From NCBI GenBank assembly GCA_035517495.1, contig DATIYT010000064.1, positions 1 to 64,000 on the forward strand: DNA of 64,000 nucleotides, read 5' to 3'. Below the pieces are notes generated by a model. The model saw only the letters and a list, made by a program, of their open reading frames with translations, did no database searches and was not told the origin of the DNA. Shown here one piece after another: positions 35,596-44,707 of the stretch; the stretch's first letter is position 1; every line of letters begins with the position of its first letter. This DNA is from DASZHJ01 sp035517495. GTDB taxonomy: Bacteria > Pseudomonadota > Alphaproteobacteria > ATCC43930 > CGMCC-115725. Position numbers and translations under genes: made by a program.

Positions 35596-35627
35596 CGGTT
35601 CTTCACCTAAACCCGGCAGGTAGCGGC

Positions 35628-36515
35628 CTATACTGCGGGCTCCGGCAGGCCGCGGCGGCGGCAGGCCGCGATCAGCGTGTTGCGCAGCAGGCAAGCGATG
35701 GTCATGGGGCCGACACCGCCGGGAACAGGCGTGATCGCGCGCGCGATCCCCTGCGCCTCCGAGAAAGCCACGTCACCCACGAGCCGGCTCTTTCCCCCTT
35801 CGCCCGCGATGCGGTTGATGCCCACGTCAATGACGACCGCTCCCGGCTTGATCCAAGCGCCGCGCACCATCTCGGAACGCCCGACCGCCGCCACCAGAAT
35901 GTCGGCGCGGCGGCACAGTCCCGGCAGATCGCGGCTCTTGGAATGCGCGAGGGTGACGCTGCAATCGGCCGCCAACAGCAACGCCGCCATCGGCCGTCCG
36001 ACGATGACGGAGCGGCCGAGGACCAATGCGTCGAGCCCCGCGAGCGACGGCAGGGCCGAGCGCAGCAGCAGCAGCGCACCGAACGGCGTGCAGGGAACGA
36101 GACCGGGCGCGCCGCTCCAGAGCAAGCCGACATTGTGGGGGTGGAAGCCGTCCACGTCCTTCGCCGGGTCGAGCGTCTCGATCGCTCGACGCGCGTCGAT
36201 TTGCGGCGGCAGCGGCAACTGCACCAGCACGCCGTCGATCGCCGGGCTGGCATTGAGCCGGCGCAGGAGCGCCAGCAGTTCCGCCTCGGCGATATCGGAG
36301 GGGAGGCGATGTTCGTCGCTTGCAATCCCAGCCTCGCGCGCTGCCTTCTGTTTGGATCGCACATAGACCTGGCTCGCGGGATTGTCGCCCACCAGCACGG
36401 TCGCGAGCCCCGGGACGATGCCATGGCGCGCCTTCAGCTCCGCTGTCGCGGTCGCGACGCGCGCCCGCAGCGCCGCCGCGGCCGCTTTGCCGTCGATCAG
36501 CGCGGTTTGAGCCAT
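35628..36515 (-). CDS. folD: Bifunctional methylenetetrahydrofolate dehydrogenase/cyclohydrolase
   Basis: This enzyme interconverts 5,10-methylene-, methenyl- and 10-formyl-tetrahydrofolate with NADP. The 295-residue protein has the catalytic-lysine motif YVRSKQKAAREAGI (about residues 51-64), GVLVQLPLPPQI, and DVDGFHPHNVGLL. The Rossmann region is VLGRSVIVGRPMAALL and the C-terminal signature is PVPGGVGPMTIACLL. Its ATG overlaps the 3' end of the DUF167 gene by 19 bp in a yggT-DUF167-folD run on the minus strand. FolD can also supply formyl groups for one-carbon pathways tied to oxalate and formate metabolism. Confidence 0.96.
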   Translation of the reverse strand: MAQTALIDGKAAAAALRARVATATAELKARHGIVPGLATVLVGDNPASQVYVRSKQKAAREAGIASDEHRLPSDIAEAELLALLRRLNASPAIDGVLVQLPLPPQIDARRAIETLDPAKDVDGFHPHNVGLLWSGAPGLVPCTPFGALLLLRSALPSLAGLDALVLGRSVIVGRPMAALLLAADCSVTLAHSKSRDLPGLCRRADILVAAVGRSEMVRGAWIKPGAVVIDVGINRIAGEGGKSRLVGDVAFSEAQGIARAITPVPGGVGPMTIACLLRNTLIAACRRRGLPEPAV

Positions 36516-36829
36516 GGGCCCAATTCCTCGGAAAGACGCGGCAGCAGGGCCGCCGGATCGCCGGCGATCGAGACCACCTTGCGCCGGTCGCTGGCGCCGA
36601 GAACGACGCCGAGTGCGCGCGGCGGCAGATGCAGAATTTTCGCCAGCAAGCGCAGCAGCGCCTCGTTTGCGCGCCCTTTCTCCGCGCGCGCGGTCACCGC
36701 GATCTTGAGCGCCTTTGCGCCATCGGCTTCATCGACGAGCCCCATCACCCGCTCTGCGCGTGCTCCCGGTTGCAGGCGGACACGGAGGCGCAGACCGCCA
36801 GCCGCGCTCGACCAGGGCAGATCGGTCAC
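36497..36829 (-). CDS. DUF167/YggU-family protein
   Basis: This 110-residue protein matches the YggU/DUF167 family: LRLRVRLQPGARAERVMG, ALKIAVTARAEKGRANEALLRLLAK and VLGASDRRKVVSI. The function is unknown. I place the start at GTG 36829, 8 bp after the YggT stop; an upstream extension would only read back into yggT. The yggT-yggU pairing is a common bacterial arrangement. Confidence 0.85.
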   Translation of the reverse strand: MTDLPWSSAAGGLRLRVRLQPGARAERVMGLVDEADGAKALKIAVTARAEKGRANEALLRLLAKILHLPPRALGVVLGASDRRKVVSIAGDPAALLPRLSEELGPWLKPR

Positions 36830-36836
36830 GCGAGTC

Positions 36837-37142
36837 CTAGAGCCGGTAGACCTGCTGGTACAGCACACTCAGCTCCATTTGCACCAGCCAGACCACCAGG
36901 AGGAGGATCAGAGGCGAGAAATCGAGCCCGCCGAAGCGCGGCAGAAAGCGCCGGATCGGCCGCAGCAAAGGATCGGTCAGCCGCTCCAGCACGTCGAGCA
37001 GCATGCGCACCAGGTGATTGGAGGTCGTGAGCACGCCAAAGGCGATGAGCCAGCTCACCACCACCGAAAAAATCACCACCCACTTATAGATATCGAGGAG
37101 CTCGATGACGATCATCAGAATCGGTGCCAAGAATGGGCCCAT
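36837..37142 (-). CDS. YggT-family membrane protein
   Basis: This 101-residue protein has two hydrophobic halves and the family's VLERLTDPLLRPIRRFLP centre followed by FSPLILLLVVWLVQ. YggT proteins are inner-membrane proteins linked to osmotic tolerance and septum or chloroplast-division homologues, but the mechanism is unclear. It heads the short yggT-DUF167-folD operon. Confidence 0.9.
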   Translation of the reverse strand: MGPFLAPILMIVIELLDIYKWVVIFSVVVSWLIAFGVLTTSNHLVRMLLDVLERLTDPLLRPIRRFLPRFGGLDFSPLILLLVVWLVQMELSVLYQQVYRL

Positions 37143-37182
37143 GGATCGGCCTGCCTCGGGAGGTGCGAATTGGCGGCTAACC

Positions 37183-37225
37183 TAGAGCATGTGCCGATCA
37201 AAGGGAATCGGAACATGATGTGGTA
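37183..37225. repeat. Degenerate GATCATGCTCT-type palindrome
   Basis: TAGAGCATGTGCCGAT is followed by GAATCGGAACATGAT, an imperfect inverted pair related to the palindrome at 34442-34479. It lies between the yggT start and the end of the WD40 gene remnant, in a 163-bp gap that otherwise holds nothing I recognise. Confidence 0.55.
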
Positions 37226-37305
37226 CGGGCGCGAGCAACGAGATCGTGGATGCGCGGGAGAAGCCCGCGCATGGCCAAAAGAGGCAAAGCATCATCGCGC
37301 GGGGA

Positions 37306-37983
37306 TCACCGCGCCGCCGCTCCCTCGACACCCGCGCAGACATCAATCGCGGGCATATCGTCGGGATATCCCGCAAGCCGCATCTCGTCCCGGGTCATGG
37401 TGCCGAAGTTGCGGAGTTGATGCGTACAGACCTCGGCCACCAGCTTCTCCGTCGACTCCGTTACGAGATGTACATCCCAGAGGCGCGCGGTTTTGTCATA
37501 AGAAGCGGTTACGACGCGCGTCCCGTCCGGGCTAAAAGCGGCGGACTCCACACCGCCCTCGTGCCCGCGCAGGACCGCGATTTCCTTCCCGCTGGCGGCA
37601 TCCCAAAGGCGCGCGGTCTTGTCATCGGACGCGGTGACGATGCGCGTCCCGTCCGGGCTGAATACGGCGGACCGCACAATGTTCTCATGCCCGCGCAGAG
37701 CCGCGATTTCCTTCCCGCTGGCGGCATCCCAGAGGCGTGCGGTGTTGTCCTCGGACGCGGTGACGATGCGGGTCCCGTCCGGGCTGAATGCGGCGGACAA
37801 CACATCGCCCTCATGGCCGCGCAGGACCAAGAGTTCCTTCCCGCTGGCCGCATCCCAGAGGCGCGCGGTCTTGTCCTCGGACGCCGTGACGATGCGCGTC
37901 CCGTCCGGGCTGAATGCGGCCGAAAACACAGCGCGCAGGACCGTGATTTCCTTGCCGGTGGCGGCGTCCCAGAACGACGGCGG
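37306..37983 (-). pseudogene. WD40 C-terminal part of the TIR-STAND gene, out of frame
   Basis: This frame continues the TIR-STAND gene in a different reading phase. From FWDAATGKEI on it encodes five WD40 blades of 42 residues (RGHEG..., SPDGTRIVTASEDNTARLWD) and a short tail ending VCAGVEGAAAR. Three successive repeats are exactly 126 bp apart and almost identical. The first is 12 bp shorter and lacks RGHE. There is no start codon of its own near 37983. The region is best read as the cut-off C-terminus of the upstream gene, not an independent gene. Confidence 0.8.
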
Positions 37984-40093
37984 CAAAGGCGGCCAATCCC
38001 CATCTCGCGCGACGCTGCAGGCGTGCGGTCCGCGCTTGAGCTGTCGCGATTTCGACGAGACGCTGCTGCTCGCGTACCAGCGACGCTTCCTTCTCCTCGC
38101 GTTCCACGGCCTCTCGCGCTGAACAAGCCGCGAGGTAGGGCAGCGCCGGATCGATCTCGCGGGCCCAGTCGGGACCGCGTGCCGCCAGCGCCTGCGCATC
38201 CGCGAGGCGCGATCCCCGATGCGCCAGGAAATCCGTCTTACGCGCGTCGTCGGCCTTGTCCCAGTCGGCGGCGGCGAGCAGCACGCCGTCCAGCAGCAAT
38301 AGTGCATCGCGATCCTCCGCCAGCAGGTCCGCGAGGGTCGGCCAGCGCCGCAGCAGCGCTTCGTGCGCGACTTCCAGGGTCGCCGCGTCCGCGCCGCCTT
38401 CCGCTGCCGCTTGCGCCGCAATCTTTCCCACCAGGAGCCGGCGCTCCGTGAGGGCGTGCGCGAGCTTCAGAAGGTCGGCCGGCAAGTCGCTCTGCCGCGC
38501 GATCCGCCGCTGTGGCGCCTTGTGCTCCCTGTCGATGCGCGCGAGCCGCGGAATGAACAGACGCCGGAGTGCCGCCCGCTGTTCCTCGCGGCGGTCGCGC
38601 CCGAAGCCGGCGTCCGCCAACGCCGCCTCCGCCTCGGATTCGATCGCGGCCGCGACGCCGCCGGTACGATCGAGCTCCGCAAGCCCGATGACGGCGGTGC
38701 CGCTGTGCTCGCGCATCAGCCGTTGCAGCACAAAGGCTAGCAGCGGCAGCGCGTCGCTCTCGCCGGCGATTTCCGCCTGCAGGCGCTCCACCACCGCGGC
38801 GTCGAACACCGGCGCCTCGGGCCCCGCCTTCTTGCGCAAGATTTCTGCGGGTTCGCGGATCACCCGCGCGATCTCGCCGTGCGGCACCGGGCCGAGGCTC
38901 AGCGGCACCTGGTCGATCCCCGCGAGCACTTCCGCGGTCTGCATCAGGCCATAGGCGTCGGAGCGGATCGTCGCCAGCAGCAGCGCCTCGTCGCCCTCGA
39001 TGGCGGCGCGCGCGAGACGCAGCAATTGCTCGCTCTCGGGCCCCGCGTCCGACGCGAACAGCTCCTCCGCCTGATCAATGCACAGGACCGGCAGCGGATA
39101 GGGCGGCTGCGACAACAGCGCGCGCCGCGCCGCCGCCTGCCGCAGCTCGCGCAACAACTCGACGAACCGCTCAGGCATTGCGAGGCGCTGGCGGAGATCG
39201 GCGCGGCTCACCCGCAGCGCGAAGCGGCGATGCACCTCTTCGAGTGCGGCCAGCAGCCCTTCGCTGCCCTCGATCGCGCCGCCGCGTCCCGAGCGGATCG
39301 CGCGCAGCGGCAACCACTGGCTGTCGTCGCGCGCAAGGCGCGGCCAGAGACCGGCGCGCAGGAACGACGACTTGCCGGAGCCGGACGCGCCCAGAATCAC
39401 CAGCAGGCGCGGCGGCTTGCGCGCCGAGAGTCCGCGGAGCGCATCGAGCCCGCGCAGGATATCGGCGCTGCGGCCGAAGAACACGGCGGCATCCTCGGGC
39501 TCCAGCGCCTCGAGGCCGCGATAGGCCGCGCGCCAACCCAAGGGACCCTGCGGGTCCTTCAGGAGGTCGAAGGTCTCGGGACCGATGCCCGCCTTCTCGA
39601 GCCCGCGCTTCAGGGTCTTGAGAGCGACCTCCGCGATGTGCACCGGCGATTGCTGCCGGGTGCGCGGATGCACGGTCAGGAACCGTTCCGCCGGCTCGCC
39701 GCGCAGGGACACCACCTGCCATTGCGCGGTCAGGCCGCCCGGCAGGCGATCGATCGGCACGTCGTCGGTCAGCAGCGCGAACAGCTTCTTGTTGTCCTTG
39801 TGCGCCATTTGATATTCATCGACGCACCACTTGGACGTGAGCCACGCCTCCGAGACCAGGAACAGCACCGCCTCGCAGCGCGTCGCCGCGTCCTCCAGCG
39901 CGTGCACCCAGCGTTGGCCGGCGGCGATCCCGCGCTCGGGATCGAGATCGAGAAAGATGTCGTCTTCGCCGCTCCAGCCCTCGCGGACGAGCCAATCCCG
40001 AAGTGCGATTGCCCAGTCGTCGTTACGGCTGGAATGGCTGATGAAGATCCGCGACAAGTTCGGTCCCACATTGGCGGCAAGGAAGGGCACCAT
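37811..40093 (-). CDS. TIR-STAND NTPase protein, frameshifted before its WD40 repeats
   Basis: Residues ~10-150 form a TIR domain: SRIFISHSSRNDDWA, DIFLDLDPERGI and WLTSKWCVDEYQ, whose glutamate fits the NADase position. A STAND-type NTPase follows, with Walker A GASGSGKSS near residue 240 and Walker B LPVLCIDQAEELF. Such TIR-STAND-WD40 proteins are candidate phage-defence (NLR-like) sensors. Near the end the frame reads into a truncated membrane-like segment (WGLAAFAAVVLG) and then nonsense. The neighbouring frame picks up mid-blade in a WD40 repeat, so a deletion with frameshift has joined the two. The start is ATG 40093; a frame opening at 40177 is less likely. Confidence 0.82.
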   Translation of the reverse strand: MVPFLAANVGPNLSRIFISHSSRNDDWAIALRDWLVREGWSGEDDIFLDLDPERGIAAGQRWVHALEDAATRCEAVLFLVSEAWLTSKWCVDEYQMAHKDNKKLFALLTDDVPIDRLPGGLTAQWQVVSLRGEPAERFLTVHPRTRQQSPVHIAEVALKTLKRGLEKAGIGPETFDLLKDPQGPLGWRAAYRGLEALEPEDAAVFFGRSADILRGLDALRGLSARKPPRLLVILGASGSGKSSFLRAGLWPRLARDDSQWLPLRAIRSGRGGAIEGSEGLLAALEEVHRRFALRVSRADLRQRLAMPERFVELLRELRQAAARRALLSQPPYPLPVLCIDQAEELFASDAGPESEQLLRLARAAIEGDEALLLATIRSDAYGLMQTAEVLAGIDQVPLSLGPVPHGEIARVIREPAEILRKKAGPEAPVFDAAVVERLQAEIAGESDALPLLAFVLQRLMREHSGTAVIGLAELDRTGGVAAAIESEAEAALADAGFGRDRREEQRAALRRLFIPRLARIDREHKAPQRRIARQSDLPADLLKLAHALTERRLLVGKIAAQAAAEGGADAATLEVAHEALLRRWPTLADLLAEDRDALLLLDGVLLAAADWDKADDARKTDFLAHRGSRLADAQALAARGPDWAREIDPALPYLAACSAREAVEREEKEASLVREQQRLVEIATAQARTARLQRRARWGLAAFAAVVLGRRHRQGNHGPARCVFGRIQPGRDAHRHGVRGQDRAPLGCGQREGTLGPARP

Positions 40094-40207
40094 AGGCGTG
40101 TGCCTAGGCCGCTGGCAACTATGCGGAGGCATGCACTCGCCCGCGGTTTTCTTGACAGGTCGGGAGCCGCTCCCCATAGTCGCCGCCCGCCGGCATCATT
40201 GGGGAAC

Positions 40208-40283
<76 letters not shown>

Positions 40284-40329
40284 AATCCCGCCCAAGTCAG
40301 TAGAGGCAGCCGTACCGAAAACGGGAAGA

Positions 40330-40355
40330 GCCCCGCCTTGGGAATAAGGCGGGGC
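40330..40355 (+). terminator. Hairpin downstream of tRNA-Ala
   Basis: GCCCCGCCTT at 40330-40339 pairs perfectly with AAGGCGGGGC at 40346-40355 around a 6-base loop, followed by CCTGTTGT. The T-tract is weak, so it is a terminator-like hairpin rather than a textbook one. It probably ends the tRNA transcript. Confidence 0.65.
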
Positions 40356-40498
40356 CCTGTTGTCGGATCAGCCCGGACCCCACGGGAATGGGGCGTCAGT
40401 CAAACCTTATCGGCGGAACATTAAAGAAATGTAATGTCCGGTCATCTGCCGCACCGCGCCACGGAAGAAATCCTGCGGTGGGGATAAGGTTTTTTCAA

Positions 40499-41569
40499 TC
40501 AATGCGTTAGGGTCTGGATCGCGGAACGCGGCGCCAGCGTTGCATGGGGCTCGACGAGAGCGCTCCGCGCCTGCGCCGTCAATTCGGCGACGATTTCGGC
40601 GGTGCTCGCCTCTTCCCGCAGGAACTCGACACTCTGTCCCGCCATGAGCGAGCCTTGCTCGACGTCGCCCTCCTCGACCGCACGGCGCAGCCGCCCGGAC
40701 CAGAAACCCTCGATGGCGTTCTGCGCCTCGGCCCTGGAGCAGCTCCCGTTCGCAATACGATCCAGCGTCTGACGCTGCAAATCGAGGAACTCGCGGCTGG
40801 CGGCATTGGCCAGCGCTCGCACCGGGATTACGCGGAAAGCGGGATCGAGTTGCGGCGAGAGCTGAGCGTCGCGAGCCGACGCCCTCAGATAGGCGCGCTT
40901 GGCGTGCGGATGGACGCGGCTCTCTTCGGCGCAGACGAAGCGGGTGCCGAGCTGGCAGCCGGCGGCGCCGAGGCGCAGGTAATGCGCGATCATCTCGCCA
41001 CGCCCAATACCGCCCGCAACGAACACCGGCACGCGCGCCATCAGCGGCAGCAGGTCCTGCACCAGCACGGAAAGCGCCAGCGGGCCTACATGGCCACCGG
41101 CCTCGTGCCCCTCGGCAATCAAGGCGTCGGCGCCGTTGCGCAGCGCGCGCTCCGCCATCGCGCGCGCCGCCGCAAAGGCCATCACCTTGGCGCCCGCTCG
41201 CTTGGCGCGCGCGATCGAGTCCGCCGATGGAATTCCGCCGCCGATCACCACGTGGCTCACGCGATGATCGAGGCAGACCTCGAGCTGTGCCGCGAAATGC
41301 GGCGAGAAGGTGATGATGTTGACGCCGAAGGGCTGATCGGTCAGGTCGTCGGTGCGCGCGATCTCGCGCGAAAGACGCTCCGCGTCAAGCGCTCCTCCCG
41401 CCAGCACGCCGAAGGCGCCTGCATTGGAGATCGCCGCCACCAGAGTGCTGTCGGAGACCCAGGTCATGGCCCCGCCCATGATCGCGCTGCGCGCGCCAAG
41501 GAAGCTCGCGCCGCGCTCCCAGGGGAGCCGGCGGCAATCGCGCGCAAAACCGTTCGAATCGCCAAGCAT
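40499..41569 (-). CDS. Nitronate monooxygenase-family flavoprotein
   Basis: This 356-residue FMN-dependent TIM-barrel protein is of the nitronate monooxygenase/FabK type. Blocks present are MGGAMTWVSDSTLVAAISNAG near the start, FGVNIITFSP, GGGIPSADSI, ALIAEGHEAGGH (the catalytic histidine region) and VFVAGGIGRGEMI, then LGTRFVCAEES. It may oxidise alkyl nitronates, or act as an enoyl reductase or dehydrogenase, since this family is often misassigned. ATG 41569 begins just before the domain; the longer frame has no similarity. Confidence 0.85.
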   Translation of the reverse strand: MLGDSNGFARDCRRLPWERGASFLGARSAIMGGAMTWVSDSTLVAAISNAGAFGVLAGGALDAERLSREIARTDDLTDQPFGVNIITFSPHFAAQLEVCLDHRVSHVVIGGGIPSADSIARAKRAGAKVMAFAAARAMAERALRNGADALIAEGHEAGGHVGPLALSVLVQDLLPLMARVPVFVAGGIGRGEMIAHYLRLGAAGCQLGTRFVCAEESRVHPHAKRAYLRASARDAQLSPQLDPAFRVIPVRALANAASREFLDLQRQTLDRIANGSCSRAEAQNAIEGFWSGRLRRAVEEGDVEQGSLMAGQSVEFLREEASTAEIVAELTAQARSALVEPHATLAPRSAIQTLTH

Positions 41570-41804
41570 TGTCGTGTTGTCTCTGGATGCTCTGCAGTTG
41601 CTCCGCCGAGGATGCGCCCGGTAGGGATAAGACATCCTTGAAAACGTCCCGCATTTTATCGAACCATTGGCGCTGGCCCGCCGCTGATGCGTGCGAAAAA
41701 CCTCGAAAATACCGGCGGTTGTCGCGACGATCGCGATTGCAGATTCATGTCTCGTTAAACACGCGCGCGCAGGCTCGATGCATGGTCGTCCCGGAGAAAA
41801 TTCG

Positions 41805-42005
41805 ATGATAGCGATGTCCGACACTGCAACTCGTACCGCGCGGCTGATCGAGGCTATCGACAGCGAGATCGAGCGCCTGGACGCGCTCAATCCCCATCAC
41901 GCGCGCTCCCTTGATCCGTTGCTGCGCTACCGCGAACAGCTTCGTGTCGCACGCGACCCCGAGCCGCTGCACGAATTGCTGTCACCGCATTTCGACGTGG
42001 TGTGA
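41805..42005 (+). CDS. Small conserved-looking hypothetical protein
   Basis: This 66-residue, mostly helical acidic protein (TARLIEAIDSEIERLDAL...LDPLLRYREQLRVA) has a coiled-coil-like pattern. The ATG has a GGAG ribosome site about 9 bases ahead. I do not recognise a family. It has real-gene codon behaviour but is short, and its neighbours give no hint. Confidence 0.5.
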   Translation: MIAMSDTATRTARLIEAIDSEIERLDALNPHHARSLDPLLRYREQLRVARDPEPLHELLSPHFDVV

Positions 42006-42152
42006 ACCGCGAGGTCAGCCGCTCTCCGCGATCTCGTGCCTTCATCGGTGGCGGGGTGAGGACCAAGCCAAGGGGGATCACACCTGGGGGGCGCGATTAG
42101 GCCCGCGCCTGAGCCGTCACTCGCCCTGATATTTCCTATATAGTCATCGGCG

Positions 42153-42377
42153 ATGCGAGCTTTTTCCTGCATCGCGACGCTCGGGATTGCGGCCGTGCTC
42201 GGCGTCGCCGTGGCCCTGTTGCCGAGCGGCCGTGCGCATGCCGACGGCTACGAGGTCTCCTATGCCGCGGGCGGTAGGGATGCGGCGGGGACCTTCACGG
42301 GCGGGACCGAGATGCGCGTGCTCGCCGCCCATGACGGCAAGCTCTATGCCGGAAACGGCTATAGAACCCCTCGGTGA
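42153..42377 (+). pseudogene. Truncated gene for a secreted protein (N-terminal remnant)
   Basis: The 74-residue frame has a full signal peptide (MRAFSCIATLGIAAVLGV..., cleavage near AHA-D) and then GTFTGGTEMRVLAAHDGKLYAGNGYR before a stop. The GGTEMRVLAAHDGKLYAGNGY segment looks like the first blade of a much longer propeller-type secreted protein. No continuation is found in any frame before the acyl-CoA synthetase gene. A promoter-like AT-rich stretch (TTCCTATATAGTC) precedes it. I read it as a remnant left by deletion. Confidence 0.6.
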
Positions 42378-42448
42378 AGCGGCCGCAAACCCGCCGGAGA
42401 ATTGCAGCCCCTTCGCCCGAACGGTCTTGATCGTGGAGCAGTAACGGT

Positions 42449-44578
42449 CTACTTGATCAGCCCCGCACCGCGCGCCCATTTGTACTTGGCGCCCAGCACG
42501 GCAACCGGGATTTCCGTCGAGTAGGGATAAGCGGGAATGCCGTGGTCATAGAGATGCTCGGCCGCCTGCTCCACCTGCACATCGCCCGCAAGCGACGCCA
42601 CAATCGGCTTGGTGATCCCCTGCGCCTTCATCTCCTCGACCACCTCGACCACCAGGTTCGCGAACACCGCGGGGGGCGTGATGATGGTGTGCCAGTAGCC
42701 GAGGATCAGCGCGTGGATGCGCGGGTCCGAGAGGCCCAGGCGGATGGTGTTCTTGTAGGTGGTGGGCGGCTCGCCGCCGGTGATATCGACGGGATTGCCC
42801 GCGGCGCCGAAGGGCGGAATGAACTTTCGGAATGCCTGATCGAGATCGGACGGCATCGCCATCAGCTTGAGCCCGTTCTCGACGCAAGCGTCGGACAGCA
42901 GCACCCCGGAGCCGCCCGCACCCGTGATGATCACGACGTTCTCGCCCTTGGGCGTCGGGAGCTTCTGCAGGCCGCGGGCGTAGTCCAGCATGTCGCGCAG
43001 GCCGGGCGCCCGGATCACGCCCGATTGCCGCAGCACGTCGTCATAAATCTTGTCGTTGCCGGCAAGCGCGCCGGTATGCGAGCTCGCGGCGCGAGCACCC
43101 ATGGCGGTCCGCCCCGCCTTCAGCATCACCACCGGCTTTTTCTTGGTCACGCGTTTTGCGACGTCGGCGAAGGAACGTCCGTCCTTCAAGTCTTCGCAGT
43201 GCATGGCGATCACGTGCGTGTTGTCGTCCTGCTCGAAAAAGGTGAGCAGATCGTCTTCGTCCAGGTCCGACTTGTTGCCCAATCCCACGATCGCCGAGAC
43301 GCCCATCTTGGCCGAGCGCGAGAAGCCGATAATGGCCATGCCGATGCCGCCGGACTGCGAGGAGAGTGCCGCGTGGCCCTTGTAGTCATAGGGCGTGCAG
43401 AAAGTCGCGCAGAGATTCTGCGGCGTGTAGTAGTAGCCATAGATATTGGGGCCCATGAGGCGGATGCCGTATTTGAGGCCGATCGCCTGAATTTCCTTCT
43501 GCCCCTCCACGTTTCCGGTCTCTGCAAATCCCGAGGGTATCAGCACCGCGCCCGGAATCTCCTTCTCGCCGCATTCGATGAGCGCCTGCGCCACGAACTT
43601 GGCGGGTATCGCGAACACCGCCACGTCGATGACGCCGGGGACGTTCTTGACGCTCGGATAGGCCTTGCGGCCCATGATCTCCGAGGCCTTGGGATGGATC
43701 GGATAGATCTGCCCCTGGTAGCCGCCGTTGATCAGGTTCTTCATGACGGAGTTGCCGATCTTGCCGTCCTCCGCCGAGGCGCCGATAACCGCGACCGCTT
43801 TGGGCCGCATGATACGGCTCATCTGCCGCACGATCTCGTCCTGGCTCGGTCGGTAACGCGCGGGCGCCGGTTCCCAGTCGCAGACGATGCGGACGTCCGC
43901 CGCAACCGCGCCGCTCTTGCTGGCGAAGACCGGATTCAGGTCCATCTCTGCGATCTCGGGAAAATCGCTCACGAGCTTGGAGACGTTCTGGATCAATCCC
44001 GCGAGCGCCCGGCGGTCGACGCCGGCGCCGCCGCGCACACCCTTCAGCACTTCGGCCGCGGCGATGCCGTCGAGCATCGAAAGCGCGTCTTCGCGCGAAG
44101 CCGGCGCCAAGCGGAAGGTCACATCCTTCATCACCTCCACCAGCACGCCGCCCAATCCGAACGCCACCAATTTTCCGAAGCTCGGATCGGTGACGGCGCC
44201 GACGATGACTTCCTGGCCGCCGCTCAGCATCTGCTGTACCTGCACGCCCTCGATCTTGGCCTTGCGGTTGTATTTCTTGGCGCTGGCGATGATCCTGGCG
44301 TAGCCCTCCTGCGCCTCGGCGGGCGTCTTGACGCCGACGATGACGCCGCCCGCCTCGGTCTTGTGCAGGATGTCCGGCGAGACGATCTTCAGCACCACCG
44401 GGAAGCCCATCTTGCGCGCGAGGCTCGCCGCCTCCTTGGCGCTGGTCGCGACACCCTCCTTGGGCACCGAAATGGCATACGCGTCGCAGACGAGCTTGCC
44501 CTCGGGCGCCGTGAGCGCCGTGCGGCCTTCTGCCTTGACCTGCGCCAAAACCTTGCGAACCGCCGCCTTGTTTGCCAT
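42449..44578 (-). CDS. Acetate-CoA ligase (ADP-forming)-type acyl-CoA synthetase
   Basis: This 709-residue enzyme of the NDP-forming acyl-CoA synthetase family has its domains in the order beta-alpha. Residues ~1-235 hold the ATP-grasp part (FPVVLKIVSPDILHKTEAGGV). Residues ~250-700 hold the CoA-binding and ligase parts (VAVIGASAEDGKIGNSVMKNL, ALSSQSGGIG). The phosphohistidine region is ASSHTGALAG. It converts an acid, ATP and CoA to acyl-CoA. As the last gene of the gntR-oxc-frc operon it may activate oxalate or formate, or recycle CoA; this role is inferred from the operon. Confidence 0.88.
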   Translation of the reverse strand: MANKAAVRKVLAQVKAEGRTALTAPEGKLVCDAYAISVPKEGVATSAKEAASLARKMGFPVVLKIVSPDILHKTEAGGVIVGVKTPAEAQEGYARIIASAKKYNRKAKIEGVQVQQMLSGGQEVIVGAVTDPSFGKLVAFGLGGVLVEVMKDVTFRLAPASREDALSMLDGIAAAEVLKGVRGGAGVDRRALAGLIQNVSKLVSDFPEIAEMDLNPVFASKSGAVAADVRIVCDWEPAPARYRPSQDEIVRQMSRIMRPKAVAVIGASAEDGKIGNSVMKNLINGGYQGQIYPIHPKASEIMGRKAYPSVKNVPGVIDVAVFAIPAKFVAQALIECGEKEIPGAVLIPSGFAETGNVEGQKEIQAIGLKYGIRLMGPNIYGYYYTPQNLCATFCTPYDYKGHAALSSQSGGIGMAIIGFSRSAKMGVSAIVGLGNKSDLDEDDLLTFFEQDDNTHVIAMHCEDLKDGRSFADVAKRVTKKKPVVMLKAGRTAMGARAASSHTGALAGNDKIYDDVLRQSGVIRAPGLRDMLDYARGLQKLPTPKGENVVIITGAGGSGVLLSDACVENGLKLMAMPSDLDQAFRKFIPPFGAAGNPVDITGGEPPTTYKNTIRLGLSDPRIHALILGYWHTIITPPAVFANLVVEVVEEMKAQGITKPIVASLAGDVQVEQAAEHLYDHGIPAYPYSTEIPVAVLGAKYKWARGAGLIK

Positions 44579-44630
44579 GGGAAATTCCCCTCCCGAAAGT
44601 TTGTGTGTCGATGGCTCAGTCAGAGATTCC

Positions 44631-44697
44631 CCCTCACCCCGACCCTCTCCCCGAGGAGAGAGGGAGGGCCCCGCGAAGCGGGAGGGTGAGCGGAAAT
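44631..44697. repeat. CT-rich cruciform repeat between frc and the synthetase gene
   Basis: Three nested inverted pairs occur: CTCACCC (44633-44639) with GGGTGAG (44684-44690), CCCTCTC (44643-44649) with GAGAGGG (44658-44664), and a small CCCGC/GCGGG hairpin at about 44670-44682. This is the widespread CCCTCTCCCC-type intergenic repeat. A related stretch lies at about 34715-34802. It could weaken expression of the downstream synthetase gene. Confidence 0.6.
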
Positions 44698-44707
44698 CCC
44701 CGCTAAC

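Noticed and set aside
37960..38010. Programmed frameshift in the TIR-STAND-WD40 gene
   Set aside because: No slippery heptamer is seen, and the join lacks half a membrane helix and half a WD40 blade, which fits a deletion better.
42542..44689. A 715-residue plus-strand frame over the acyl-CoA synthetase gene
   Set aside because: It is an antisense shadow of a gene with clear motifs on the other strand.
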